A model generated the notes under the pieces. That model saw only the letters and a list, made by a program, of their open reading frames with translations. It did not search any database and was not told the DNA's origin. From Arsukibacterium sp. (GTDB taxonomy: Bacteria > Pseudomonadota > Gammaproteobacteria > Enterobacterales > Alteromonadaceae), in contig NZ_JAGYIM010000007.1 in assembly GCF_018402695.1 (NCBI RefSeq), positions 1-64,000 on the forward strand: DNA of 64,000 bases. Reading direction: 5' to 3'. Position numbers and translations under genes: made by a program. Positions 27,198-35,738 of this stretch are shown here, in pieces (position 1 is the stretch's first letter; every line of letters begins with the position of its first letter).

Positions 27198-28730
27198 TTA
27201 TTTTGCTTTTAGCTTGGCGTCCAGTTCAGCGATATTCGCTTTCCAGATCGCCGGGCCCTGTTTATGCACATTATTACCGTTGGAGTCTACCGCTACCGTC
27301 ACAGGCATATCTTCTACTTCAAACTCGTAAATGGCTTCCATGCCTAAATCGGCGAACGCCACGACCCGGGATTTCTTAATGGCTTTGGATACCAGATAAG
27401 CCGCCCCACCTACCGCCATTAAATACACCGCTTTGTGTTTTTTAATGCTCTCAACCGTGAGATCGCCACGCTCGGATTTACCAATCATGCCCAGCAAGCC
27501 AGTTTGCGATAACATCATTTCGGTAAATTTATCCATCCGGGTGGCGGTTGTCGGGCCGGCCGGGCCTACTACCTCGTCGCGCACGGCATCTACCGGGCCG
27601 ACGTAGTAAATAAAGCGGTTTTTAAGGTCAACGCCTTCCGGTAAGCCTTCGCCTTTATTAAGCATATCGGCAATCCGTTTGTGGGCGGCATCACGGCCAG
27701 TCAGCATCTTGCCGCTTAACAGCACCGTTTCACCGGCCTGCCAGCTTTGCACGTCGGCCGGGGTAATGGTATCGAGGTTCACCCGTCGCACTTTACTGCC
27801 CAGCTCCCAGGTTACCTGCGGCCAGTCTTCCAGTTTTGGCGGCTTAATATCGGCCGGGCCACTGCCATCTAAGTGAAAATGCAAATGGCGGGTCGCCGCA
27901 CAGTTGGGGATCATCACTACCGGCAAGCTGGCAGCATGGGTTGGCACGCTATTGATTTTCACATCAACTACGGTAGTTAAGCCCCCTAAACCCTGGGCGC
28001 CAATGCCCAGTTTGTTTACTTTTTCATACAGCTCTAAACGCAGTTTTTCATCGGCAGTCTCTGCACCTTTGGCGATTAATTCCTGAATATCGACCGGCTC
28101 CATCAGCGCTTCTTTCGCCAGTACTGCGGCTTTTTCGGCGGTACCACCAATACCTATACCCAGCATGCCAGGCGGACACCAACCGGCGCCCATTTTTGGT
28201 AAGGTTTCCAGCACCCAGTCAACGATAGAATCGGACGGGTTTAACATCGCCATTTTAGTTTTATTTTCAGAGCCACCGCCTTTAGCGGCAATCATCACTT
28301 CCACGTGGTGACCGGCGACTAAATCGATATGCACCACTGATGGCGTGTTGTCTTTAGTATTTTTCCGCGCGCCGGCAGGGTCGGCAACAATAGAGGCGCG
28401 CAGCGGGTTATCCGGGTTTAAATAGGCGCGACGGGTGCCTTCGTCCACCATTTGTTGCACGGTCAGGTCGGTTTTATCCCACTTCACGTCCATACCAATT
28501 TTAACGAAGCAGGTAACAATACCGGTGTCCTGGCAAATTGGCCTATGGCCTTCAGCTGACATCCGCGAGTTAATCAGAATTTGGGCAATAGCATCTTTAG
28601 CCGCCTGGTTCTGCTCTTTGTGGTAAGCCTGCTCCAGCGCCTGAATAAAATCCAGCGGATGATAGTACGAGATATACTGCAACGCATCTTCAATACTCTC
28701 GATAAAGTCTTGTTGGCGAATTACCGTCAT
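27198..28730 (-). CDS. fumA: class I (Fe-S) fumarate hydratase
   Basis: A 510-residue iron-sulfur fumarase that interconverts fumarate and malate in the TCA cycle. The three probable [4Fe-4S] cysteine contexts are GHRPICQDTG, GWCPPGMLGIGIGG and IPNCAATRHLHFHLDG. The N-terminal alpha and C-terminal beta domains (from about residue 340, with VGPAGPTTATRMDKF) are fused as in FumA/FumB. The length is normal. It is oxygen-sensitive by family. A divergent promoter region separates it from pabB. Confidence 0.94.
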   Translation of the reverse strand: MTVIRQQDFIESIEDALQYISYYHPLDFIQALEQAYHKEQNQAAKDAIAQILINSRMSAEGHRPICQDTGIVTCFVKIGMDVKWDKTDLTVQQMVDEGTRRAYLNPDNPLRASIVADPAGARKNTKDNTPSVVHIDLVAGHHVEVMIAAKGGGSENKTKMAMLNPSDSIVDWVLETLPKMGAGWCPPGMLGIGIGGTAEKAAVLAKEALMEPVDIQELIAKGAETADEKLRLELYEKVNKLGIGAQGLGGLTTVVDVKINSVPTHAASLPVVMIPNCAATRHLHFHLDGSGPADIKPPKLEDWPQVTWELGSKVRRVNLDTITPADVQSWQAGETVLLSGKMLTGRDAAHKRIADMLNKGEGLPEGVDLKNRFIYYVGPVDAVRDEVVGPAGPTTATRMDKFTEMMLSQTGLLGMIGKSERGDLTVESIKKHKAVYLMAVGGAAYLVSKAIKKSRVVAFADLGMEAIYEFEVEDMPVTVAVDSNGNNVHKQGPAIWKANIAELDAKLKAK

Positions 28731-28827
28731 GCTTACTTTTCCTCTAATGCCATTAATGGCTTAATCATTAACTATTGCAACCTGTACTGGTATGATACCC
28801 CGCATCGAAAACAGCGGCTAGCCTTCA

Positions 28828-30216
28828 ATGCAGCAGTATTTAATTCCACAAACCGCGCCAGCGGATTTAGCCACATTTTTTGGCCACTTTGCCAGTCAGC
28901 CCTGGGCCATGTTGCTCGACTCAGCTGCCGCTGGTCATCCGAACAGCCGTTACCAGATCATGGTTATGCAGCCACTGGCTACGTTAACAGCAAATAACGG
29001 CGTAACCACCTTACATGATGAACATGGTAGTCATGATTACCCGCAAGACCCTTTTACCGTATTAGATTGCGCATTAAAGCGCTATTTTCCAGAGCCGGCT
29101 GACAGCGAGCTGCCTTTTAGCGGCGGCGCGCTGGGTTACTTTGGTTATGATTTAGGCCGCTACCTGGAAACAATACCCAGCGACAGCGAGCAGGATATTC
29201 AACTGCCGGATATGGCAATCGGTTTATATAGCACTGCACTGGTGCTGGATAAACAGCAACAGCAATTATGGTGTGTCGATTATAATAACAATGCCGAAAT
29301 ACAGTGGCAAAAACTGCAGTATCAGTTGGCGCAAGCCTTAACAGCAACACCATTTCAGCTAACCGGCGACTGGCAGGCTAATCTCAGCCAGCAGCAATAC
29401 ACTGAACACTTTTTGCAAATTCAACAACATTTGTTAAACGGCAACTGTTACCAGATTAACCTGGCCCAGCGTTTTAGTGCTGGCTATCAGGGTGACGAAT
29501 GGCAAGCCTATCAGGCATTACGCCAGGCCAATGCCGCGCCTTTTTCAGCCTTTATCAATCTGGAGCAAGGCGCAGTATTAAGCATTTCACCCGAGCGCTT
29601 TTTGCAGTTAAAAAACCGCCAGGTGGAAACCAAACCGATTAAAGGCACCCGGCCCCGGCATAGCAACCCAGAGTTAGACCAGCAAGCTGCTGCACAGCTG
29701 CAACAGGCTGAAAAAGATCGGGCAGAGAATGTAATGATTGTTGATTTACTGCGGAATGACCTTGGCAAAGTATGCCGAGTTGGCAGTGTGGCGGTACCCC
29801 AATTATTTGCCGTTGAAAGCTTCCCGGCGGTACATCATCTCGTTAGTACCGTTACCGGCGAGTTAGCCGCGCAGTATAGCGCCTGTGATTTACTGCGTGC
29901 TGCTTTTCCCGGCGGCTCAATTACCGGCGCACCCAAGGTAGCGGCAATGCAGATTATTGAACAGCTCGAACCGCACCGCCGCTCGGTATATTGCGGCGCC
30001 ATTGGTTATATTAATAATAATGGGGATATGGATACGAATATCGCCATTCGCACCCTGGTTTGCAGCGAAAGCGTAATCCATTGCTGGGCAGGTGGCGGCA
30101 TTGTCGCAGACTCTGAAGCGGCCAGCGAATATCAGGAAACCTTAGATAAAGTAAACAAGATATTACCGGTACTACTTAACCTGAACAGAGCGAAGGAACT
30201 AGCAGATGCTGGCTGA
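28828..30216 (+). CDS. pabB: aminodeoxychorismate synthase component I
   Basis: A 462-residue chorismate-binding enzyme for p-aminobenzoate and folate synthesis. Signatures are GGALGYFGYDLGRYLE, NCYQINLAQRF, ETKPIKGTRPR, and PGGSITGAPK near residue 363, where the PIKGTRPR lysine is the PabB-specific residue, as opposed to the Ala/Gly seen in TrpE. The partner amidotransferase PabA is not in the window. It overlaps the Nudix gene by 11 bases, the usual pabB-nudL arrangement. Confidence 0.94.
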   Translation: MQQYLIPQTAPADLATFFGHFASQPWAMLLDSAAAGHPNSRYQIMVMQPLATLTANNGVTTLHDEHGSHDYPQDPFTVLDCALKRYFPEPADSELPFSGGALGYFGYDLGRYLETIPSDSEQDIQLPDMAIGLYSTALVLDKQQQQLWCVDYNNNAEIQWQKLQYQLAQALTATPFQLTGDWQANLSQQQYTEHFLQIQQHLLNGNCYQINLAQRFSAGYQGDEWQAYQALRQANAAPFSAFINLEQGAVLSISPERFLQLKNRQVETKPIKGTRPRHSNPELDQQAAAQLQQAEKDRAENVMIVDLLRNDLGKVCRVGSVAVPQLFAVESFPAVHHLVSTVTGELAAQYSACDLLRAAFPGGSITGAPKVAAMQIIEQLEPHRRSVYCGAIGYINNNGDMDTNIAIRTLVCSESVIHCWAGGGIVADSEAASEYQETLDKVNKILPVLLNLNRAKELADAG

Positions 30217-30808
30217 GCAATTCTGCAGCCGTTTTGTATTAACACCTAATCCGGCGACGGCAGCCGGACCACTGCCTGCGGTAAAAGGCCCGGTGCCGTT
30301 AGCTAACAACGCCCGCTCAACGTCTCAACATGCCGCGGTGTTAGTGCCGATTGTCGATTACGGTCATCAGCTTAAGGTGTTATTTACCCAACGCGCCCTG
30401 CACCTGCGCCATCACCCGGGACAAATAAGCTTTCCGGGCGGGCGGATGGAACCGGGTGAAAGCAGTTTTCAGGCAGCCCTGCGTGAGGCAGAAGAAGAGA
30501 TCGGTCTGGCCAGTACTGAAGTCACCCTGCTGGGCCGCTTACCGGCGCAAGACACTACCACCGGTTTTATTATTGAACCCTGGGTTGGCCTGTTGCAGCC
30601 GCAACGCGGCTTTCAGTTACAGGTATCGGAAGTGGCGGCGGTATTTGAAGTACCGCTTAGCCATTTCTTACCACAGCAAAACCGTCACCAATTATCACTA
30701 ACGTTGCGGGGTAAAACCCGGGATCTGCATTTTATGCCGTATCAGGACAAGTTTATCTGGGGCGCCACCGCCGCCATTATGCATCAGCTCTGTTTGCAAC
30801 TGGCATAA
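30206..30808 (+). CDS. nudL: Nudix CoA pyrophosphatase-like hydrolase
   Basis: A 200-residue Nudix protein of the NudL/UPF0035 group. The Nudix box starts GGRMEPGES and continues with REAEEEIG, and is preceded by the CoA-specific signature LRHHPGQISFPG. The family cleaves the diphosphate of CoA and acyl-CoA to phosphopantetheine and 3',5'-ADP. It overlaps pabB by 11 bases, so the two are cotranscribed. A decayed fragment of a second copy lies 1.1 kb downstream, behind the lipoprotein pair. Confidence 0.92.
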   Translation: MLAEQFCSRFVLTPNPATAAGPLPAVKGPVPLANNARSTSQHAAVLVPIVDYGHQLKVLFTQRALHLRHHPGQISFPGGRMEPGESSFQAALREAEEEIGLASTEVTLLGRLPAQDTTTGFIIEPWVGLLQPQRGFQLQVSEVAAVFEVPLSHFLPQQNRHQLSLTLRGKTRDLHFMPYQDKFIWGATAAIMHQLCLQLA

Positions 30809-30833
30809 AGTAACGTTTTTTAGGAATTCAAAT

Positions 30834-31322
30834 ATGAAGTTTGTTGCAGTGTTAATGCTAAGCCTACTACTTTCAGGCTGCAGCAAGCGGCTTGATACCG
30901 CTGAGCTGACTCAACATTTTGTTACACACCAATCGACTTTTAAAGAGTTGGCGGACATTAGTTGTAAAGTAAAATCCATCCTTAACACTAAGTTCTATCA
31001 TTATAAAATAGATACAGCCCTCAAGTATCCAGAGCATTTAGCCAAAGAATTTTTAAAAATTAATGCTTTACTGAAAAAAATAGATGCGAAAGGAATAGTA
31101 ATTCATCAGGATGGAGAGCCCGAATGTTCACTCTATATACCTCAATGGTCCTTTGGGTTCGCTGGAGATGGCAGTGATATGGGCTATAGCTATCAACCAG
31201 CAGAATTAAACGAGTACAATCCAGCCATTCATCTTAAAGAAAATCGTAATTTTAGAGAGAAAATTCACTTTACCAAACCCTTAGCTGACAACTGGTATAT
31301 TGAGTACCGTAATATTCCCTAA
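30834..31322 (+). CDS. lipoprotein, first of a paralogous pair
   Basis: A 162-residue predicted lipoprotein with lipobox LLSGC (Cys16). The mature domain has ELTQHFVTHQSTFKELADISCK, a YPEHLAKEFLKI helix, and a conserved C-terminal half with GYSYQPAELNEYNPAIH and HFTKPLADNWYIEY, shared with the next gene. Two further cysteines (in DISCK and EPECSL) are also conserved in the paralogue and may pair. Unknown family. The coding sequence is more AT-rich than its neighbours, which suggests transfer. It begins 25 bases after the Nudix stop. Confidence 0.8.
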   Translation: MKFVAVLMLSLLLSGCSKRLDTAELTQHFVTHQSTFKELADISCKVKSILNTKFYHYKIDTALKYPEHLAKEFLKINALLKKIDAKGIVIHQDGEPECSLYIPQWSFGFAGDGSDMGYSYQPAELNEYNPAIHLKENRNFREKIHFTKPLADNWYIEYRNIP

Positions 31323-31362
31323 GTATTTTCGATTTTAGCTACTCACTCGACAAGGCAAGCCA

Positions 31363-31875
31363 ATGAAGTTTACTATTTATTTCGTTCTGCTTTTAAGTTT
31401 GTTGCTCATTGGATGCAACAAAGCACAAAATGTCCCAAAGCGTGCTGATGTCGATGAGTTAAACCAGTTTTTCTACCAACATCAAGCCCAGTTTAATGAA
31501 CTAGCCAGTGCTGCCTGCGCTTATATAACCACTACCAGTCTTGGCTTCAATCGCTTAAGACGAAATGCTGCGGTAACCTATCCAGAACATCTTGCTCCGT
31601 ATGCGGCCAAAATGAATACTTTACTTAATCTAATCAGTGTTGATGAGATGATACTCCATCAGGCTACTGATGATGATTGTTCGCTGTTCATCAGGAAGTG
31701 GGCTGTCTGGCATTCTGACGGCGGCAGCCATCTAGGCTACAGTTACCAGCCACCAAAACTTAGCGAATACAATCCCGCTATTCATCACAAAGACAATCGT
31801 AATACCAACGAAAGACTCCATTTCACCAAGCCCTTAACTGATGGTTGGTATATTGAGTATGTTAACCTGCCGTAG
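31363..31875 (+). CDS. lipoprotein, second of a paralogous pair
   Basis: A 170-residue lipoprotein with lipobox LLIGC (Cys18), clearly paralogous to the preceding gene: both have GYSYQP, then L.EYNPAIH, a charged stretch, HFTKPL and WYIEY. The N-terminal domain shares DELNQFF..HQ..FNELA with the first copy. The two copies have diverged over most of their length, so the duplication is old. Function unknown; it is not a known toxin-immunity fold that I recognise. A Nudix gene scrap follows 21 bases later. Confidence 0.8.
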   Translation: MKFTIYFVLLLSLLLIGCNKAQNVPKRADVDELNQFFYQHQAQFNELASAACAYITTTSLGFNRLRRNAAVTYPEHLAPYAAKMNTLLNLISVDEMILHQATDDDCSLFIRKWAVWHSDGGSHLGYSYQPPKLSEYNPAIHHKDNRNTNERLHFTKPLTDGWYIEYVNLP

Positions 31876-31896
31876 CCAATATGCTGACTGAGTAGC

Positions 31897-31959
31897 TTTG
31901 CGGGCGGCCGGAGTGAACCGGCTAAAGCAAAGCATCAGCTCAGCTTGCAATTGGCATAA
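31897..31959 (+). pseudogene. Nudix hydrolase remnant (nudL fragment)
   Basis: Read in frame, this piece gives FAGGRSEPAKAK followed by HQLSLQLA and a stop. The first part matches the start of the Nudix box of the intact gene (FPGGRMEPGES) and the last part matches its C-terminus (HQLCLQLA, stop); about 110 codons between are missing. Near-synonymous changes and conserved flanking bases (gcatcagctc, tggcataa, gtaa) confirm homology to 30781-30820. It is therefore an internally deleted second nudL copy. The rest of the 458-base gap holds the element at 32031-32188 and the sdaA leader. Confidence 0.75.
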
Positions 31960-32030
31960 TGTAATATTTAGTTTACACAAAACTGATTAGAACCATTAAT
32001 ACCAAATACATTACATGAGCTGAGTCGAAC

Positions 32031-32188
32031 CGGTTTGCTCACGCCAACACGCCGTGAACCCATCCCTGGGGGCTCGTTTGCGGGCAGCATCGTGCTGCTT
32101 GCCCTTTGGGCCAGCGGGCTGTCCAAATACGTTCCCTACGTGTTTGTCCGCCCGTCCAGGGCTGCAACGGTTGGCTTAGAGCAAACCG
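32031..32188. repeat. palindromic MITE-like intergenic element
   Basis: Perfect 10-bp terminal inverted repeats CGGTTTGCTC (32031-32040) and GAGCAAACCG (32179-32188) enclose further pairing: CCATCCCTGG-type segments towards GTCCAGGGCTG, and an inner hairpin GGGCAGCA-tcg-TGCTGC. Non-coding elements with GCCGTGAACCCATCCCTGGGGGC-like cores are common in marine gammaproteobacteria. An open frame across it is not accepted as a gene. It lies upstream of sdaA. Confidence 0.65.
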
Positions 32189-32333
32189 ATTCTCGTCCGA
32201 ATATCCTTACCCACGGTTCCGGCGCCTTTATAAGCTGTAATAACACCCGACCAGTTACCAACCCGCTTACAGTAGTGGCCCGCTTCCGTTACAATGGCCG
32301 CAATTTCATAAAGTAAACTAATAGATACCCAAT

Positions 32334-33716
32334 ATGATTATCAGTGCTTTTGACATGTTCAGTATCGGCATAGGCCCATCCAGTTCACACACTGTTGGCC
32401 CGATGCGTGCCGCTAAAAAATTTACCGATAACTTAAGCCAGGCTGCCGTACTGGAAAAGGTTGCCACCATCAAAGTTGAACTTTATGGCTCGCTGGGTCA
32501 GACCGGCGTCGGCCATGGTACCGGCAAAGCGGTGATCCTGGGGTTATCTGGCTATTTGCCGGAAACTATCGACCCGGACACCATCGACGGTTTATTAAAA
32601 CAAGTTTTCGACAGCCAGCAACTGCAACTGGCGCAAAGCCACAGCGTTAAATTCCCGCGTGAAGGCGCCATTGTCTTTCACCGGCGTAAAACCTTGAAAG
32701 AGCATTCTAATGGCATGGAGCTGATCGCCTTTGACAGCAGCAAAAACGAATTGCTGCGCGAAGTGTATTTTTCGATTGGTGGCGGTTTTATAGTGAAGGC
32801 TGAAGACTTTGCCAAAGAAAAAGAAGCCGCCAGTCAGTTTGCCGCTGATAACCCGCCACCCTATCCATTTGAATCGGGCGCTGAGCTGCTGGCATTGTGT
32901 AAAGAACATGGTTTATCAATTTCCGGTTTAATGCTGGAAAATGAAAAAGTGCTGCGTAAGCCAGCCCAGATTGAGAGTGAGCTGAATAATATCTGGCTCA
33001 CCATGCGGGCCTGCATTGAACGTGGCATTAAAACTGAGGGTATTCTGCCTGGCGGTTTAAAAGTAAAACGGCGGGCACCGGCGCTATACAAACGCCTGAT
33101 GTCTGAGAAAAGCAGTGACCCGCTGCAGGTAATGGATTGGGTTAACCTGTTTGCGCTGGCGGTAAACGAAGAAAACGCTGCCGGTGGCCGGGTAGTAACC
33201 GCCCCCACCAACGGTGCTGCTGGCATTATTCCGGCGGTGCTGATGTATTTTGACAAGTTTATTCAACCGGTCAGCCCGGAAATTGCCACCCGCTACCTGT
33301 TAACCGCCGCCGCTATTGGTATTTTATACAAGAAAAATGCCTCTATTTCCGGTGCTGAAGTCGGTTGTCAGGGTGAGGTAGGCGTAGCCTGCTCGATGGC
33401 CGCCGCTGCGTTGACCGAAATTCAAGGCGGCACGCCGCTACATGTAGAAAATGCCGCCGAAATTGGCATGGAGCACAATCTGGGCCTAACCTGCGATCCG
33501 GTTGGTGGCCTGGTGCAGGTGCCTTGTATTGAGCGCAATGCCATGGGCTCGATTAAAGCCATTAATGCCTCGAGGCTGGCACTGCGCGGCAGCGGCGATC
33601 AGAAGGTGTCACTGGATAAGGTCATTAAAACCATGTGGGATACCGGGCGCGACATGCAAACTAAGTATAAAGAAACGTCGCGCGGCGGCCTGGCGGTAAA
33701 TATTATTGAGTGTTAA
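32334..33716 (+). CDS. sdaA: L-serine ammonia-lyase (serine dehydratase)
   Basis: A 460-residue single-chain iron-sulfur serine deaminase that converts L-serine to pyruvate and ammonia. The N-terminal beta part has [16 protein letters not shown], the C-terminal alpha part has [14 protein letters not shown] and the cluster cysteines in [32 protein letters not shown]. The length is normal. The start is preceded by a weak site, so translation could be regulated through the upstream leader. It acts in the cytoplasm. Confidence 0.95.
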   Translation: MIISAFDMFSIGIGPSSSHTVGPMRAAKKFTDNLSQAAVLEKVATIKVELYGSLGQTGVGHGTGKAVILGLSGYLPETIDPDTIDGLLKQVFDSQQLQLAQSHSVKFPREGAIVFHRRKTLKEHSNGMELIAFDSSKNELLREVYFSIGGGFIVKAEDFAKEKEAASQFAADNPPPYPFESGAELLALCKEHGLSISGLMLENEKVLRKPAQIESELNNIWLTMRACIERGIKTEGILPGGLKVKRRAPALYKRLMSEKSSDPLQVMDWVNLFALAVNEENAAGGRVVTAPTNGAAGIIPAVLMYFDKFIQPVSPEIATRYLLTAAAIGILYKKNASISGAEVGCQGEVGVACSMAAAALTEIQGGTPLHVENAAEIGMEHNLGLTCDPVGGLVQVPCIERNAMGSIKAINASRLALRGSGDQKVSLDKVIKTMWDTGRDMQTKYKETSRGGLAVNIIEC

Positions 33717-33718
33717 TA

Positions 33719-33739
33719 GCTTACGATGTATCGGTAAGC
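33719..33739. terminator. possible weak hairpin between convergent genes
   Basis: GCTTAC, a 9-base loop, GTAAGC, located exactly between the stops of sdaA and the DUF2007 gene. There is no T-run, so terminator function is uncertain. Confidence 0.35.
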
Positions 33740-33740
33740 G

Positions 33741-34001
33741 TTAGTCAGCTTCGGTTGCCAGCAGCGGGTCGTCCGGTTCGCTCTGGCTAACCGGGTTATT
33801 CTGATACTCGGCGACTATTTTTTCCGCCTGCTCACTATCGTCATCCTGCACCAGAATAGTGGCGATACCCAGCGGCGCCACATCGCCCACGGCCCCTTGC
33901 AGATAATGACCACCCACATGCGCTTCTATGCCGAAAGACTGCAGCATACCGGCAACAATATGCGCTTCTAAGATATCGTTCGCGTTAAAAATAATTTTCA
34001 T
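33741..34001 (-). CDS. DUF2007 small cytoplasmic protein
   Basis: An 86-residue protein of the DUF2007 family, which has a ferredoxin-like PII-like fold. MKIIFNANDILEAHIVAGML with FGIEAHVGGHYLQGAVG and a C-terminal acidic tail fit the family. Members are called putative signal-transducing proteins but no role is established. It converges on sdaA and is downstream of the lactate permease gene on the same strand. Confidence 0.85.
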   Translation of the reverse strand: MKIIFNANDILEAHIVAGMLQSFGIEAHVGGHYLQGAVGDVAPLGIATILVQDDDSEQAEKIVAEYQNNPVSQSEPDDPLLATEAD

Positions 34002-34068
34002 ATTTGCCTTATCACGCGCCTTCAGCGTTTTACTTTCCAGAACTGCTGTACCGGTTTACTCTATCGAT

Positions 34069-35700
34069 TTACTGCAACAGCACCCATGCCACACTACTGG
34101 CAGCGATACAGTAAAATAACATTGGCCACAGGGTATAGCGAATGATATCTCCTTCCCGGCCTTGCAAGTTGACGACACTGGCTGCGGCCACCACGTTAAC
34201 GACACAAATCATATTACCGGCGTTGGCCCCCAGCATTTGCAGCGCCAATACCAAAGTCAGCGGTAAGCTGGCCTCAATGGCCATGGCCTGCTGAAAGCTG
34301 CCAAACATTAAATTTGAAAAGGTAGCAGAGCCGGCAATAAACGAGCCGAGCGCCCCGACAAAAGGCGCTATCCACAACCAGCTGTCGGCCAGATAATCCG
34401 CTGCCGCAGTTGCCAGCGCTATCGGCATGGCGGGCAGGCCGGCAGTATTAACCTCGGATTGCAAAAATATCCGTACCATCGGCACCGCCCCGGCCAGGGC
34501 AATAGCAGAAGGCAGCAACATGCGGCCACTTTGCCGACACGATGCCAGCAACATTCCTGCTGAGCCTTGCAGCAAAAAACAACTAACCACGGCCACCAAC
34601 ACAAACAACGTACCGGGCAAATATAATGGGCTGACAGCGACGCTAAGCTCCGTGCCAAAAATAGCCGGCCATTGCCAGGCCAGTTGCTGCAGGCTTTGCT
34701 TCAACGGTAAATCCGGCACTCTGCTTACGACCAACAACGCTGCCACCAGGCCATAAGGTAGCCAGGCTTGCCACAATGGCATGGCTGGTTTGCTTAGCAG
34801 ACCTGACTGAGCCGGTTGTTGAGCGATACTCTCTTCACCTGGCAAGGTATCAGGTAGCGGACTGGCAAATAACCAGGGCTTAGCAGGTAATAAAACCCGG
34901 TAGCGGGCTGCCGCACAGATCACGGCCAGGCCAAGCAACGCCCCCAGCACAGATGGAAACTCCGGCCCCAGCAATAACGCAACCAGATACGCCGGCACGG
35001 TAAAGGCTAAACCACTTAGCAATGCAAAAGGCGCAATCGCCAGGCCATCACGCCAGCTTTTTTGCTCACTGAAAAAACGGGTTAACATCACGACCATTAG
35101 CAGCGGCAACCATGAGGCCACCAGAATATCGATGCTAATAGCCGTTAACGCAACCTGCAGTACCTCATCGGCAGCAATATCCGGCACGCCCTGGGCAATA
35201 CCAACCAGCACCGGTGTGCCGACCGCTCCAAAAGATACGGCACTGGAGTCGGCAATCAGCGCCAGTACCACCGCAGCAAGCGGGCTAAAACCCAAGGCAA
35301 CTAATAATGGCGCGGCAATAGCCGCTGGGGTACCAAAGCCGGCGGCGCCTTCCAGAAAACTGCCAAACAGCCAGGCAATAATAATTAACTGAACCCGCTT
35401 ATCGGCAGAAATAGTGCTGAATCCGGCCTTTATAGCATCAATAGCGCCGGTCTGGCGTAGCACGTTTAGTAGCAATACAGCACCAAACACTATCCATAGA
35501 ATTGTCGCCGCTATCACCAGCCCTTCAACAACAGCCGCGGCCAGTTGCACTGCCGGCATTTGCCACACCAGATAGGCCAGTACTGCGCAAATAAGCAAAC
35601 TCAGTGGCATGGCGCGGCGTGCCGGCATGCGCAGCAGCACTAATAAAATAAACACGCTTAACAGCGGCATCGCCGCTGTTAGCCATTGCAATCCGGTCAT
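34069..35700 (-). CDS. L-lactate permease family transporter
   Basis: A 543-residue membrane protein of the LctP family with about 12-14 helices. The N-terminal [20 protein letters not shown], the [21 protein letters not shown] signature, [19 protein letters not shown], and [14 protein letters not shown] near the end are typical. It imports lactate or glycolate with protons. No lactate dehydrogenase gene adjoins it; the nearby serine deaminase makes pyruvate, which is only a loose metabolic link. Confidence 0.9.
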   Translation of the reverse strand: MTGLQWLTAAMPLLSVFILLVLLRMPARRAMPLSLLICAVLAYLVWQMPAVQLAAAVVEGLVIAATILWIVFGAVLLLNVLRQTGAIDAIKAGFSTISADKRVQLIIIAWLFGSFLEGAAGFGTPAAIAAPLLVALGFSPLAAVVLALIADSSAVSFGAVGTPVLVGIAQGVPDIAADEVLQVALTAISIDILVASWLPLLMVVMLTRFFSEQKSWRDGLAIAPFALLSGLAFTVPAYLVALLLGPEFPSVLGALLGLAVICAAARYRVLLPAKPWLFASPLPDTLPGEESIAQQPAQSGLLSKPAMPLWQAWLPYGLVAALLVVSRVPDLPLKQSLQQLAWQWPAIFGTELSVAVSPLYLPGTLFVLVAVVSCFLLQGSAGMLLASCRQSGRMLLPSAIALAGAVPMVRIFLQSEVNTAGLPAMPIALATAAADYLADSWLWIAPFVGALGSFIAGSATFSNLMFGSFQQAMAIEASLPLTLVLALQMLGANAGNMICVVNVVAAASVVNLQGREGDIIRYTLWPMLFYCIAASSVAWVLLQ

Positions 35701-35738
35701 TGCTTCAGTCCACCGTCTCCTGAACGCAGCAGGTATTG

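Noticed and set aside
32035-32316. An open frame of 93 residues upstream of sdaA
   Set aside because: It runs across the palindromic element with its terminal inverted repeats, lacks a ribosome-binding site and reads like translated repeat, not protein.
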